Positions 44,830 to 55,935 of a stretch of DNA of 64,000 nt are shown here, one piece after another (the first letter of the stretch is position 1; every line of letters begins with the position of its first letter). Source of the stretch: Lophium mytilinum. Its lineage: Eukaryota; Ascomycota; Dothideomycetes; Mytilinidiales; Mytilinidiaceae. The notes under the pieces were generated by a model. That model saw only the letters and a list, made by a program, of their open reading frames with translations, did no database searches and was not told the origin of the DNA. Location: contig MU004183.1 in assembly GCA_010093605.1 (NCBI GenBank), forward strand, positions 1,488,001 to 1,552,000, in the 5' to 3' direction. The position numbers were made by a program, and so were the translations under genes.

Positions 44830-46278
44830 TCACGATCCCGAATCGTTTTTTGTTTCAACCGCGGCTCCGATGTTTTTGTCCACCTCTACAGGCCACTTGC
44901 CCAAGCTCTCGTACCACTGAATCGCACTGCCAATCAAAAATGCCCAACTCCCCCAAAAAGTGCTACAGCTCGCCTGGTACTGCGCCCAGCTATGTGTATC
45001 GTATCCAAAAGCTGGACAAAGCGTGAACCCAAGTCCACCGATTGTATTCCAGAATCCAATATGCCAACCTAGCGTGCCCAGCGCAGGTTTATACCATTTC
45101 GACTGGGTCTCGATCATGAAGAGCAAGCCCGAGAGTATGAAGCCGGAGCCGCCCAGCACCTGCGGTGTCCAGTAGATGCCAGCCTCGAGCCCGGTGGAGA
45201 GGTGGTTCAGAATTCCAGGGAGCGCGGTAAAGCCGGAGATCCAGAAAACAGAGGCGGCGAGGAATTGGGTGAAGGAGGCGAGAAAGCCGAGGCTGTGGAG
45301 GTGGTGTGTTACGAAGTCGTGGGTGGAAGGCCACCATGTCCATGCCTTATCGGAATCGGTAGTACCACTGTGGGAGCTGGAGGTAGTAGAGCGCCCGACC
45401 AAGTTACGTTTGTTACTGTGATGATGCACACATGTTTTGCCTGAGGGGTGGAATTGTAAGGTATGGTCCTCCAGAGCTTGAGAAACGGCCCAGCCGAAGC
45501 AGCCAGTGCGAGATTCATTGATGCTCTCGAACAGCAGTAGTATTGAGCCAATTTCGAAGATTGTAGCGCCGATGAAGGCGGTAATTCCGCCGCCTGTCAA
45601 TTCCTCGTTTTTGAATTCCGTGGAGGGTTTTATGAGCGGGAGGAAGACAAAAAACGCGTTGATAACCCATACTACGCTACCGAGGGTGAATAGGACCGCC
45701 ACATCGTAAGATATGTCCCAGATGGGGTATGTATTGGCCATCCGAAGTATGCCCTGAGCCACACCGCGTAGAGAGGCGGTAGGCGCTGGCGTGGTGTACT
45801 TTGCGCTAGATTGGGCGTATGCAGGATTTACGAGGAGGGTATGTCGCCCTTTGCGGTTGTTACGCGAGGTCCATTTGTAGGCAACGCTGGATGCTGGTAG
45901 ATTCTCTTTTGTCGATTTATCCTGTACTTCAGACTCTTCGTCTTCTTGAGTGTGCGCGGAATGGGGCTCGACATGTTTCCCGAGCTTGGAGTTGGGGTTG
46001 AAGTGTGCGCTTGTTGGGTTCAGGAAGGATAATGGCCCGTTGACGCGGCTGGTATCGAGATCGAGGGATGAGTGGGATTCAAGTGGAATGTGTGAAGAGT
46101 GGAAGGCTTTGTTTCGTCGCGTCTTTCGCCGAGTTTGGTCGCCTGAGGAGAAGGACTGGCTGCGTTCGGGATGTTCAGGGTGAGGGATTGAGCCATCTGC
46201 TTGGTATGTCTGGCTTCGGCGCGTTATGGGGGTTGGTCGGGACGTGTCGTCGACAGCTGGTGTGGAGTCTTTCTCCAT
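44830..46278 (-). CDS. Fungal integral membrane protein, multi-span
   Basis: A single exon of 482 residues. The first 180 are polar and Ser/His/Lys-rich. At least six hydrophobic helices follow: VAVLFTLGSVVWVINAFFVF, GGGITAFIGATIFEIGSILL, FLASFTQFLAASVFWISGF, VLGGSGFILSGLLFMIE, LGWHIGFWNTIGGLGFTLC and FWGSWAFLIGSAIQWYE. The loop between helices 2 and 3 has a Cys/His cluster (CVHHH). Similar proteins appear widely in Pezizomycotina as uncharacterised integral membrane proteins (my recollection). Function unknown. Confidence 0.8.
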   Translation of the reverse strand: MEKDSTPAVDDTSRPTPITRRSQTYQADGSIPHPEHPERSQSFSSGDQTRRKTRRNKAFHSSHIPLESHSSLDLDTSRVNGPLSFLNPTSAHFNPNSKLGKHVEPHSAHTQEDEESEVQDKSTKENLPASSVAYKWTSRNNRKGRHTLLVNPAYAQSSAKYTTPAPTASLRGVAQGILRMANTYPIWDISYDVAVLFTLGSVVWVINAFFVFLPLIKPSTEFKNEELTGGGITAFIGATIFEIGSILLLFESINESRTGCFGWAVSQALEDHTLQFHPSGKTCVHHHSNKRNLVGRSTTSSSHSGTTDSDKAWTWWPSTHDFVTHHLHSLGFLASFTQFLAASVFWISGFTALPGILNHLSTGLEAGIYWTPQVLGGSGFILSGLLFMIETQSKWYKPALGTLGWHIGFWNTIGGLGFTLCPAFGYDTHSWAQYQASCSTFWGSWAFLIGSAIQWYESLGKWPVEVDKNIGAAVETKNDSGS

Positions 46279-46803
46279 TGTTGTAAGGTCATGGGGTGTA
46301 GGTTGGGGACTGAAAGGCGAGGTTACGGGTGAACGTTAGTTTAATTATAACGGGCCGGCGAGGGCAAAGTGGATATCGTAATGCTTAGAGGTCAGAAGAC
46401 TCCCAGAGTTGATGAGGTGGAGCGTCACCGGCCCTAGTGCCAGGTGCCTGCCAAGTTCTCGTGTGACGGCGGGTGATCGGCATGTGGGCCCAGACTCTCT
46501 CTTTCAACATCATCGTTAGCTTCATATTTCATTGCTTCCTATACAAAGGTCGAAGAGGCCGTTTGGTGGGGTGTTAATTATGGAAACCCTTAGAGACGTC
46601 CAGTATTGGCCCTGTCCCCTGGGCACACACATCTCAGAATATGTTCCCCTCCTCGCTTCACTTTGGCATTTTGCAGTCGCTAGAACTTTTTCAATACGCT
46701 CTCAGATTATATAGAACTGTAACAAGTCAATCTAAATCCTTGGAACTATAAACAGCCTGACCCAATATATGTACATCAATAGTGAAACAAAGTTGCCCCA
46801 AAA
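46279..46803. other. Intergenic region, no gene seen
   Basis: About 525 bp between the membrane protein start and the 3' end of the transcription factor gene. No supported frame. Confidence 0.55.
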
Positions 46804-49091
46804 TCACGATGTCGTTGAGTCCAGGAAATCAAACCCCTCGTAGTTGAATGGCTTAAAGAGCTCGTTCGAAAGATCAGCGCCTGAACTGCCTAGGAGGGTA
46901 TCAAAGTTTTCGAAAGCAGTATCGAAATTAAGCCAGTCGGGGGAGGAGTCGGTAAAATCGAAATCATTCATTGGGAACTGTTCCGCGCGCTCGCTGCTGA
47001 TGGGATGCTGACCAGGCATCTGTACGGGAGTATTGATGTTGTAATTCATCATTGGAGTTGGCGCTGAGGCATTGAGGCGTGAGTCGACTGACGAGTTCGA
47101 GTGTGTTTGACGCTGATTTGATGCCGAGCTTGCGGGAGTTGCAGAGGTGGCATTGCTGTTCTGTGCTGCCCCAGCTGGCGGCTGAATGGATCTAGGCCTG
47201 CTGCTATTTCGCTCGTCGTTACTCAAAGCTGCCATGCCTAGATCGGCCATAGCGCCTGCGGACCACCAAGCTGTTCGGAGGCGGTTTAAGATCTTGACAC
47301 ACTGTTTGAGTTCTTCCTTCGCACGATTTCGATGCATCTTAAGCCGCCGCTGTCGCCAATGTCGATACACTACGCTCATCGCTAGAGATAAAGCATATGG
47401 AACTATTGGTAAGGGTGGCAGAGATTCAGGAGGCTCGCTGGTTAGGATTGATATCACGCGAGTCGCTGATAGGCTCTGCCGAACGTTCGAGCCTGTTGCT
47501 CTAACCGGATCGTTGATCGAGAGCGATTTGTGAGAGGCCATCGCCATTGAGTGGTGGAACAGGGATAACAGAGCTAGCGAAGTCAGCCATGTCACCCGTA
47601 TTTAAAAACAAACACGTACTTATCATTGGACCTTCGAGTCTATCCTCTCCATCACCGACTAGTTCTTCGAAGCCCAAAAAGTCGTCGTCTTCCCATCCGG
47701 TCACCGCAGGATCTACACCAGGACGATAAAAGTCAATGACTTTGTCCAGCATCTTGGATATCTGGAGCCAAACTCCAAAAGGACTTTGTCGCTTTTCTTT
47801 GTTCATCTCCGTTGGAATCTTAGTGAGGCCGTTATCGGCATCGTTCATGATTAGAGGTCTTCCATTGATGCAAGCGTTGATTTTGTCAAGACTCCACAGA
47901 CACCAAAATATGTCATTATGGCTGTCGGAGGGCTCATCCCTTGTATGCTTCCATTGTCGGCCATATTGGAGACCAAAGGTGTGGGCATGATGGATAGCCT
48001 GGGCCAAATGCATGGAGGATTCTTCAGCTCCGTCAGGTCCTTCGCAGTGCAGTGAAATCAGGGCTAACACCTGGACAAGCACGATGCGATTGGTCTCTAA
48101 CTTTGCCTCTATTGAAGTGATGACGGACGTATAGAGTCTCTGAGAGAACTGTCGAGGGTTAAGAAGCCGTGGCTCATCGGAAAGAATTAGATGTGGTCGG
48201 GCTTCGACGTGCTTGGACGCTACAATAAAGATGGCTTGGAGCAACGTTCGTGACTCGGTGTCACTGGCGTATCTTGCTAGAAAGAGCTTTTCATCCAATA
48301 TCGGCAAGAGAGGCTGCACGTAGGTAAAATAGATGCGGAGTAAAGCTTGCTGGTCTTCTCGACTTGGTAGGACTGATACTCCGATAGCATCTAGATAGTT
48401 CTGCAAGGCTGCTTGAATTGCTGTTGATTTGGATGACGGGGGACTGGTGTCAGCAAGCGGCGTGTCAGGTGGTCCAGGCCGGCTTCCGAATGCTGGTTCT
48501 TGTTCGGTTTCTCGAACTTGGACCCACTGTCCCTGTGGGACGCAATGTGGAGCGGGAGGTTGCCCGCGGGCGTGGATCTCTTCCCGAAGAACGGCCTCTG
48601 GGTTGAGATAGCCTACAAAACTTGGCGGCGTTGCAGGTCTGGCGTTATCTAATGAGATCTGGGGGCTACGTTGTTGCTCGTTCCCTGAATCTGGGGTAAG
48701 TTCGTTGAAATGCGATGGAATCTCTCCAGAGTGGCCTGAGTGGTCCGTCCGGGAGGTTCCGGGGTCAGAAGTTGGAGGCCGACCATCAGGAGGACTATCG
48801 GTAGAAGTATCAAGAAGTACATCATCATCGAAAGTATGGCTGCAGCGCTTCTGGTGCGTTTGTTAGAGAGTTGCCACATCAAACTCGGATTATCTTACTC
48901 TGCGCTTCTTGCAAGCTTCACATGCCCGATGAACTGCATGAAGTTAATGAATGAACATGGCTGGTATCGTATGAAACGGTCTTACCTCTCTTCCGCTTCC
49001 GGAAGAACTCGTTACTGTGATGATAATGAGCCTTTTGTCACGACATGAGAGATTTTACTGACTTGGCGGCAAACGTGATCATGGTCGACAT
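46804..49091 (-). CDS. Zn-cluster-like fungal transcription factor with MHR domain
   Basis: Five exons, complement(46804..47573, 47620..48850, 48899..48933, 48986..49014, 49063..49091), 697 residues. The first three exons are only 29, 29 and 35 nt, with introns of 48-52 nt, and every phase agrees. They assemble FFRKRKRVHRACEACKKRRK then RCSHTF. This basic cluster has Cys24, Cys27 and Cys34, but the second half of a standard Zn2Cys6 motif is missing. The middle region is the fungal regulator homology domain: IYFTYVQPLLPILDEKLFL, then MHLAQAIHHAHTFGLQ, then DIFWCLWSLDKINACINGRP. This is the layout of cutinase-factor-type regulators. The acidic C-terminus (NDFDFTDSSPDWLNFDTAF) looks like an activation region. 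Nuclear; targets unknown. Confidence 0.8.
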
Positions 49092-49728
49092 GTTGGCAGA
49101 GCTCAAAGCACTTAAAGCGTACGGCGCTATCGCAATATCAAAGGCTCGAGGGGCGGCGAAGAAATCCCCAACTGCATCAAAGGGCCAATATCGCGCGGCG
49201 GTATGGGGTGCTGGTGGTTCGAGGATCGCGATGCGATGTGGAGAGGATGGCGACGGTCGGTCATCCGCGACCCACTTTTTCTCCACGTCTTCCTTCGAGC
49301 TTCTAGGCGGTTTGCGGCTCCAGCGCCGAGGTGTCGGACCTTAGCGCCCCGTCCGCTCCAAAACACCATCCCCTTTTCTAATCACGTCCCTACTTGTGCA
49401 TTTAAGGTTTGCGTCGGTGAAGAATCGTGATTATGGGGCTAGATTTGGCCACGGTCTGACAGCATCGATACTAGTGCAGAGTCCTCCCAACACTTGTCAA
49501 CAATCCGCTTCGATTTCGGGGTTTGTGACTCTAGTCTGTACAACTTGAGTCTTTCCAGCTCTGGCCATTCCCTTGCTAGATATCTGCTAGGCCGGCTAAT
49601 CGCTCTGCAAACGCAGATGCTGTTCGGAGGAGCCCCAAACAGTTGCAAAGAAACCGTTCTCCGAGGCCCTGGGGTTGAGGGTAGCTAGAGTTTCAACCCT
49701 CGAATCGTCAAAAATAACCACTTCCACG
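49092..49728. other. Intergenic region, no gene seen
   Basis: About 640 bp. An open frame continues upstream of the transcription factor start to 49286 but begins with GTG, so I treat it as leader. Nothing else recognised. Confidence 0.5.
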
Positions 49729-50500
49729 CTATGCAGCCTCCTCTTCAATACTAGCAACCTCTTCTTGCTCTCGAAGCCTCTCCCGGACCGTCATCAGGGC
49801 CTTTCCGAGCAGGTTTTGGCCCCATTTGTGACGATTCCGCTCAGCTCCCTTCTCTGCAAAGCCGATGCCCCAAATCTTATCGAACGGAGAGGCCTACCAA
49901 TTCGTCAGCATCTTCCAACATTTCCGCCACATGCAACAACTCACCTCAACGAGCTCCCGATCCCCAGTCGCCAGCAGCAACTTCTGCAGCTCCTCTGCCT
50001 GCTTACTCTTAGTGAACTTATGCCAGTTGCCTTCCTCTACAATCCGCAACTTGTCTACGAGCTGTCAGCAAAGCCCACCCCAAGCGGCCATGAAGCTCAC
50101 TATCATCCCACACTTTTGCGTCAAAATCTGCCACCTGTCGCCCTAGAACCTTATGTGTCTTCGGGTCTGACTCTAGCAGCATCCGCTGCGCCACGTCCTC
50201 GTCCCCAAACAATCGCGCTTTTTCAACCATCATCCACATTTCCGCCGAGATGTATGATGTCCCCTCGTGCTCCCACTCGCTCTCATACCATTGCGATAGG
50301 AAGCCGTAAGCGTGGCCATATTCGCGCCAGAAAAAGATCGCGCCTGTGGTTTCTGCATCTGCTGTTGCGGAAGAAATGTTGGGATTCGTAGCGGCCGCTT
50401 TTCCTTTGCCTTTTGACTTTCTCATTTTGGTAGGGCTGAGACTGGTGGTATCTGAGTTGGTGCTAGTGGTTTTGGTGCTGCTGCGAGTCGAAGGTGCCAT
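49729..50500 (-). CDS. NADAR-domain protein (YbiA-like)
   Basis: Three exons, complement(49729..49893, 49945..50054, 50101..50500), 224 residues. Introns are 46 and 51 nt with GTGAGC/GTGAGT donors. The joins read VWDDNKLRIVEEGNW and ELVEASPFDKIWGIGF. A basic Ser/Thr/Lys-rich N-terminus precedes the domain: FFWREYGHAYGFLSQWY, ISAEMWMMVEKARLF, EGNWHKF and DKIWGIGFAEK. NADAR/YbiA proteins hydrolyse N-glycosidic bonds, either of damaged riboflavin intermediates or of ADP-ribose on nucleic acids (family knowledge). Which one applies here is open. The N-terminal KSKGKGKAA may direct it to the nucleus. Confidence 0.88.
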
Positions 50501-51452
50501 TGTGCGAGAGTTTCAAGTAAAGCCAGGAGAGGAAGAAAGAGTACAAATGTTAATAAGTATTCAGGCAGCCTTTAATCCTCTTGACTCAACCTTCAAACTT
50601 GGCACGGTGATGGTTGTGGCTGTGGCTGTGCAGCTCTGACTCCGCACTTCAGCCGCTCCCGAGGGTTGGTCCGAGGTCAAGAACGCCTAAAGTAGCCACA
50701 TTTCTAGCTTACAGGACCTGGGTTGCTTGATTTGGGTCCGGTTGGTGTTTAGTTTGACCGCTTGTTGGCGCCGTCTGACATCCCTCGATGAGTCTACAGG
50801 GTGAGAAATTACCTCGAAACTGCGGCTCAATCTAGCCTCTCACAGCTAATGTATATTCTAGAGGCTCAATATTAGGGCTGTGGAAAACACTTCACTCACA
50901 GGTGGCGGGGCACGCGGGGGTACTTCGACTTGCTATTGTGTGCCCCAAACAAGTCGGTCCGATGTCCTGATCCAGGCTATAGGAGTCGGAGCATCGAAGA
51001 AGGACTTTTGTGCAACCCTTAGAGGTGCTTCGTAGTGCTATTGGAGATAGAGGATCAGTTCCCCGCCACACCAGAGAACCGAATGTGGCGTAGTCATCGA
51101 CTTCGTCCTGAGGATGATGAACCGGAATGCTTTGAATGTTCCAGCGCTCCAAGTGTACAGTGAGCAGGAATCTGACAGGTAGTGCTATCGCTTTGACAAG
51201 GAGGATCTCACATTACAGTGACAGTTCGAAAGCTGCACCTGAGAAGTCGAGGTGACTCTACTCGTGACGATTGCTAGTTTCCCTACCGCCATTTCTAGAT
51301 TAGGCTTAGTGTGTTTCTTTGCTTGTACCTCTTACTGGACTCTAAGACTTTACGTCAACCCAAAACAGCACGCCTATCAAGGCCTGCGCACAGTGAGTAA
51401 TTCCAAGCCCGCTTCGAGTATCGCCTACTAGACGCTAATTGTTCCAAGGAAG
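50501..51452. other. Intergenic region, no gene seen
   Basis: About 950 bp. On the plus strand, an ATG-less frame from about 51233 to 51392 ends at a GTGAGT donor that could feed the next gene, but no start is visible. A minus-strand frame at 50892-51152 also lacks an ATG. Confidence 0.4.
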
Positions 51453-52330
51453 ATGGCTTTGTACGCTCGGTGCTATGGCGCAGGCATCCCCTTCCTAGAG
51501 CTAGTTATTGACTGGTACATCACGGTACGGGCCAAATAGACCTTCACTTGATGAGGACACTCAGCTAATTTCTTTAGGACAAATGGGACTTCAATTCCAG
51601 CGAGTCGAAGGAAGAGCAAGGATTTCGCCTCGCTAAGGCCTTCATGAAGGCTGGAGACGCCGGACGAGCGATCTACTATAAGCGCTGCATCGACTGGTTC
51701 AGCAGCGGCAATCTGCCACCGGAAGTCACTGAGGAGCGCGTGGCCGAAGTTCCACACGATCTCCTCACAGAACAAGAGCGGGGTGTCAGTACCAGCTGGA
51801 ACAGCTGCAGCGCCATCATCCGTACAGCCTACAACGAGAATCCCGAGTCAAAGATCGAGGATATCGAAGCTGGCATCCACATATATCGCCTTCAAAATCA
51901 GGAAAGCGTCTTCGACGATATCAACAAGCATAACAAAGACTGGCGAGATATCGTCCCATAAATCACCTCCCTCTACGTCCCGTTCGAGTCCTGGAGTTTC
52001 GCTGAACAAGGATCTGGGCGGGGATGGGTCACGGTGATTGACGAAGAAGCGATTCGGACTGGCTGCCCGGCGTTTCATTTCTTGAACCAGTTCGGTGACC
52101 ACATCCCGGCTGCCGAGCGCCGCCTGCCAGCAGAACACGACTTGATGAGCAGTGTGCTCGGAAGTGCACAAACATGGATGGATATTCGGGATCAGGGGTG
52201 GGTGGCGCTCGTTCAGGTCCTAGACAGCATGGTGGATCCGATGGGCTTGGGCCATCGCAAGAACTTCGGAATGAGTTGGATCGAGTGGCGGCAGAGAAGT
52301 GGGACGAGGTCGAAGCAGCTGACCAGCTAG
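51453..52330 (+). pseudogene. Unrecognised gene interrupted by an in-frame TAA
   Basis: Exon 1 (51453..51524) begins MALYARCYGAGIPFLELV. A 53-nt intron (GTACGG donor, TTTAG acceptor) joins it to exon 2 at 51578 in frame (DWYITDKWDFNSSES). The frame meets TAA at 51959-51961 after NKHNKDWRDIVP. Directly after it, the same frame stays open to 52330 with protein-like sequence (LYVPFESWSFAEQ, GWVTVIDEEAIRTGCPAFHF, DIRDQGWVALVQVLDSMVD). A single nonsense change in one gene is the simplest reading. A short intron removing the stop is less likely, as no good donor is near. The true start may lie further upstream. Family unknown. Confidence 0.5.
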
Positions 52331-53214
52331 CAAATTGCACTGAACGTTCTCATGATGACTAAAGATAGCCTGTTCCTGCTCTTATATTGCATACCCGTGC
52401 GCGACCTGGAAAAAAAGGTAAGTTATATTCAACCTTCAAGATTTAAGCCCATAACACTCAGTGTCAGGCTCTTTAGTTTTAGCGATGAGGAAGTGACGGC
52501 TAGAGGTCTTAGTGTTGTCGAAGATTTCATCTAACGGTACAATGTTTTCTGGGCTATTTGGCGGTAGGTAGAGATGTCGTAGACGACCTGTGCTAAAACG
52601 AGACCTCAAATGTCTCACTCCTACCCAGTAATCAAAGTAGCGCATATCCATGTCATTGCCTCTACCCTTGCTATTCAGTTGGTAATGTGTTATTATTGCG
52701 CCAGGGCAAACTCATCTAAGGGCCTCCTGACGCCTGCAGCACGTAGTGGAGAAGAGAAGCTTTTTACTCTGCGATCTACTGGCGCATTACTTGCTTTCAC
52801 TGTGCTACCACCACCTGAGGTGGCCCGACATGGTATCAGACCTGTCAAAACAGCACCTCGTCGGTCATAATTCAGCCCTCTAGACAGCGATCCAAGACTT
52901 ATGAAATCTATTCTCCGACTCTCGGATAGTACTTTATGTATTCACGGCCTATGTTCATGAGGGCTTTTGAGAACCCACTTTCTCCGAAGATTCCTGAATG
53001 CTAATATTGCCCGTCATTCTCCTCGTGAATGCTCTGCGAAAGCCAGAAATCCCAGATATCTTAGAAATCACGCTACTCAGCGTGTCTGATCGACGGATTC
53101 CGGGCTGAGGAACAGCGCTTGCGGGCGCGAGGCCTGAATCAGCACTTCTGGAGTCGAAGTCGGTATCGCGGTTTGCTTCTTAACGATCAGAAAAGGTCTG
53201 TTGTACGTCATTGA
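52331..53214. other. Intergenic region, no gene seen
   Basis: About 880 bp without a supported frame, partly AT-richer than the flanks. Confidence 0.5.
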
Positions 53215-53559
53215 TCAGAGAGGAAGCCAACCTCGCAAGTAAGCCTCAGACGTTATCCAGCTCATCGTTTCGAGACAGAACATTCGTTGCCGCTCCGGGT
53301 TCAATGGGGCGCCGGCGAGAGGCTCAGATACCCAGTATTGTGCCGTAGAATTGTATTCGGGGGCGCCATACCCCTCTGGCGGAGGCACGCTGGGCTTTTG
53401 GTCGCCTTTCTGGATATCGTCCAAGTCTTGCATTGCCTTCTTCTGCTCTGGGGTCATTCGATTTCTTCTTCGTCTTGCGTTGAGGTCTTCCTCTGCTCTT
53501 AGGGCTCTCTCCCTTTCTCGTTCTGCTTCGGCACCCGTCTTCCGTTGGTAGAGAGGCAT
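53215..53559 (-). CDS. Small hypothetical protein with charged coiled-coil N-terminus
   Basis: A 114-residue single exon from the ATG at 53559 (MPLYQRKTGAEAERERERAL). The first 55 residues are a highly charged Arg/Glu helix (EEDLNARRRRNRMTPEQKKA). Then comes a Pro-rich turn (PSVPPPEGYGAPEYN). The end, after NPERQRMFCLE, has a Trp-rich segment. No family recognised. Read-through upstream begins with a non-ATG codon and was discarded. Confidence 0.45.
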   Translation of the reverse strand: MPLYQRKTGAEAERERERALRAEEDLNARRRRNRMTPEQKKAMQDLDDIQKGDQKPSVPPPEGYGAPEYNSTAQYWVSEPLAGAPLNPERQRMFCLETMSWITSEAYLRGWLPL

Positions 53560-54270
53560 GTTGGAGTATTTGATAAGAAGTTCGTGTTGTGATGTAGAGT
53601 TCTTCACTTAGCTGGGAGAGTGGCGCCCGTTTTAACTGCGGGTATCTGCAGCAGGCTGACGTGTAATTTGGTATTTTGTGCCACGTGTTGCAGCAGTCAG
53701 CAGAGGCGCAGGCGGTGCTGTCTTGCTGGATGACGATGCTTCCAAGCGGCCTGACTCTCGTGGTGAAGGCAGGAGGTGAGTGAACTAACTCCAAATAACA
53801 ACGATTTCGGAATCAAACGGATTATGACACGAAATCGACATTTGCCATTGCCGCCGTCATGTTGCTAGTCGATTCTAGAATCAAGGCTGTGTCACGTTCA
53901 GTAAAGACGTGGATACGGTCTTGCCACTTACGCCCCCCAACACCAACCCCTGAACATCAGCATCTGAACACCAGCCCCTGATGCACAGTGTTCATTTGAA
54001 CTTCCGACGTACTTCGTTACTATATGAAGGACAAGAAGACACAAGCCGAATGACAGCTTAATGCCATGTCCTCGTTCGGCGCCAGTGCTCCGATGAGGGG
54101 ACACCTGAACACAAGGATACTTAGTACTCCCCTTGAGTGACCATGTGCTCGCGAAGAGCAATTTGTGAATCGTCGTGGACCCCGAGGGGCTTTATATATC
54201 CAACACTTACACTAAATATGGAGAGCGGTCGCCCCTAGAGGTGATGCTGAGAACTGAAATATCTTTCAGT
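53560..54270. other. Intergenic region, no gene seen
   Basis: About 710 bp between divergent starts. Near 53938-53985 an imperfect direct repeat of AACACCARCCCCTGA stands out. A TATATA at about 54191 may serve the DUF6594 gene. Confidence 0.45.
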
Positions 54271-55380
54271 ATGGACAGCCCACCCAAATCTCCCGCAATT
54301 GGCCATCCCCCTCCGGCCATCCAAATCACAGCCCCAGAACGTTCCCAGGACACCAAGCAGCAACAACCATCTTCAAGGGCACTACCACAGTATCGCCGTC
54401 GGGCGTTCCACACGCGGATGTTCCAGGAGCCGGAGTATGCGCTCAAGCAGCAGAATCCTGCGAGATATCTTGGATACCGTGTATTCTCCAGATGGGTTGC
54501 CTCGGATCAGACCTACTTCATTGTCCGGAAATTTCCAACGCTGAACGTTCGAGTTGCTCTTGTTTTACAGGACAGAATTGTGCAATTGGAAGACGAGTTA
54601 AATAAGTTAGATCAGGATTGGAGTAATGAATATTTCCAATATGAAGACCCCAAAAGGCCAGACGCAGACCCGAATCTGATACATAACGGGACATTTCGAG
54701 AAGATGAGAGCACCCACAGGGTTGAGCTGATCGATAAGATCGCTGACGCATTGGAGCGTTATAGTGAGTAAAGCGAGCACTCTTCCTATTCAAGTGATAC
54801 TAGTCCGCGATAGCTGACAGATGGCATAGACCGCTTCGTGAACTCGTACGCCCAACTAGCACGGCAACCCCCCGCCCGAAAAGACGACATAGACAACGTG
54901 GCGGCCTGGTTTGAAAACCACATCGGGGCAATCGCCATACCAGAGCGAGACTACATCACCCACTTAGAAGAGCTCATCGCCGTACAGCCAAAAGACCGCT
55001 CATGGTTCCGCGGTATCCTGGAAATGACTCGCTTTCTCAAGATGCCATGGATGCGGCACTTCTTTACCCGCATTCCGCTCGACAACAAAATCATCTACGA
55101 TGGTCGCGGATATTGGCAGAACGACCGCAATGTGGAGAAGTTTTCGTCTTGGGTAATCGCAGTGGTCGGACTAGGCATGCTAGTGGGTCCGATATGGATA
55201 CTCGCATTTGTTGCGGACTCTGCGAAGCGGCTAGGTGTGATTACGGGATTCATCGCGCTGTTCTTCATTCTTGTAGCGGTGGCAACAACGGCAAAAGTCT
55301 CGGAAGCGCTGGCATCAGCGGCGGCTTATTCGGCTGTGTTGATGGTGTTCATGCAGATAGGGGCGATCAAGGCTCATTAG
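54271..55380 (+). CDS. DUF6594-type membrane protein
   Basis: Two exons, join(54271..54763, 54830..55380), 347 residues. The 66-nt intron (GTGAGT donor, ATAG acceptor) joins LERYNRFVNSYAQL in frame. After a Pro/Gln-rich start it shows RYLGYRVFSRWVASDQTYFI, then LVLQDRIVQLEDELNKLDQ, the usual signature of this fungal group. The C-terminal third has three hydrophobic helices (FSSWVIAVVGLGMLVGPIWI, GVITGFIALFFILVAVA, ASAAAYSAVLMVFMQIG). The family is uncharacterised and common in plant-associated and soil ascomycetes. An in-frame ATG at 54244 is the alternative start. Confidence 0.82.
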
Positions 55381-55935
55381 CGGAACAAGTGAAAGGTTAA
55401 TGAATGTATGAGTTCGGACGTACTAACACTGGAACCTTAAAGATGCAACCGTCAGGAGAGTCTGAAGTATCTTTTCGAGTGCGCAATTGTACAGTACTAG
55501 GTCATAGCTTTCGGCACGTGGACATCTTACAGCTATGGCTCCATTCTTGCCTGACTGACGCCACTGTGAGGGGCGCCTTAGGTAGTAGGTGAAACCTTCG
55601 GCAAAGGGTAGTCTGATTTCCACTGCGTTGGTTCATACGTCGTATTTAGAGATTTAGCAGCCTATCGGGCTACCCCAAGCAGTCGCAAGAGTTGCCCAAT
55701 CTATGTCTTGGGACTGTTCACCAGCTCATTCAAGTCCTTTCATTCTGGCTAGGAAGGCTGAATCCAGATTGGGCCCCTTGGCAAAGCAATGAACACCATA
55801 ATACAACAGTCAAGGGTGCCTTACCTACATGCTTAGGTGCGCCATCGGAACTCCCTTTCGATCTACTTTGAAGTGTACACCTAATAATTGGTATAAAGTG
55901 AGTATCCCAACTCATTCTTTAACGAGACGCCACGT
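55381..55935. other. Intergenic region, no gene seen
   Basis: About 555 bp between convergent genes. No supported frame. Confidence 0.55.

Noticed and set aside
49092-49286. N-terminal extension of the zinc-cluster-like regulator
   Set aside because: The extended frame would start at GTG; the ATG at 49091 has a good context.
50892-51152. Possible exon on the minus strand
   Set aside because: No ATG, no matching exon on either side and no known motif.
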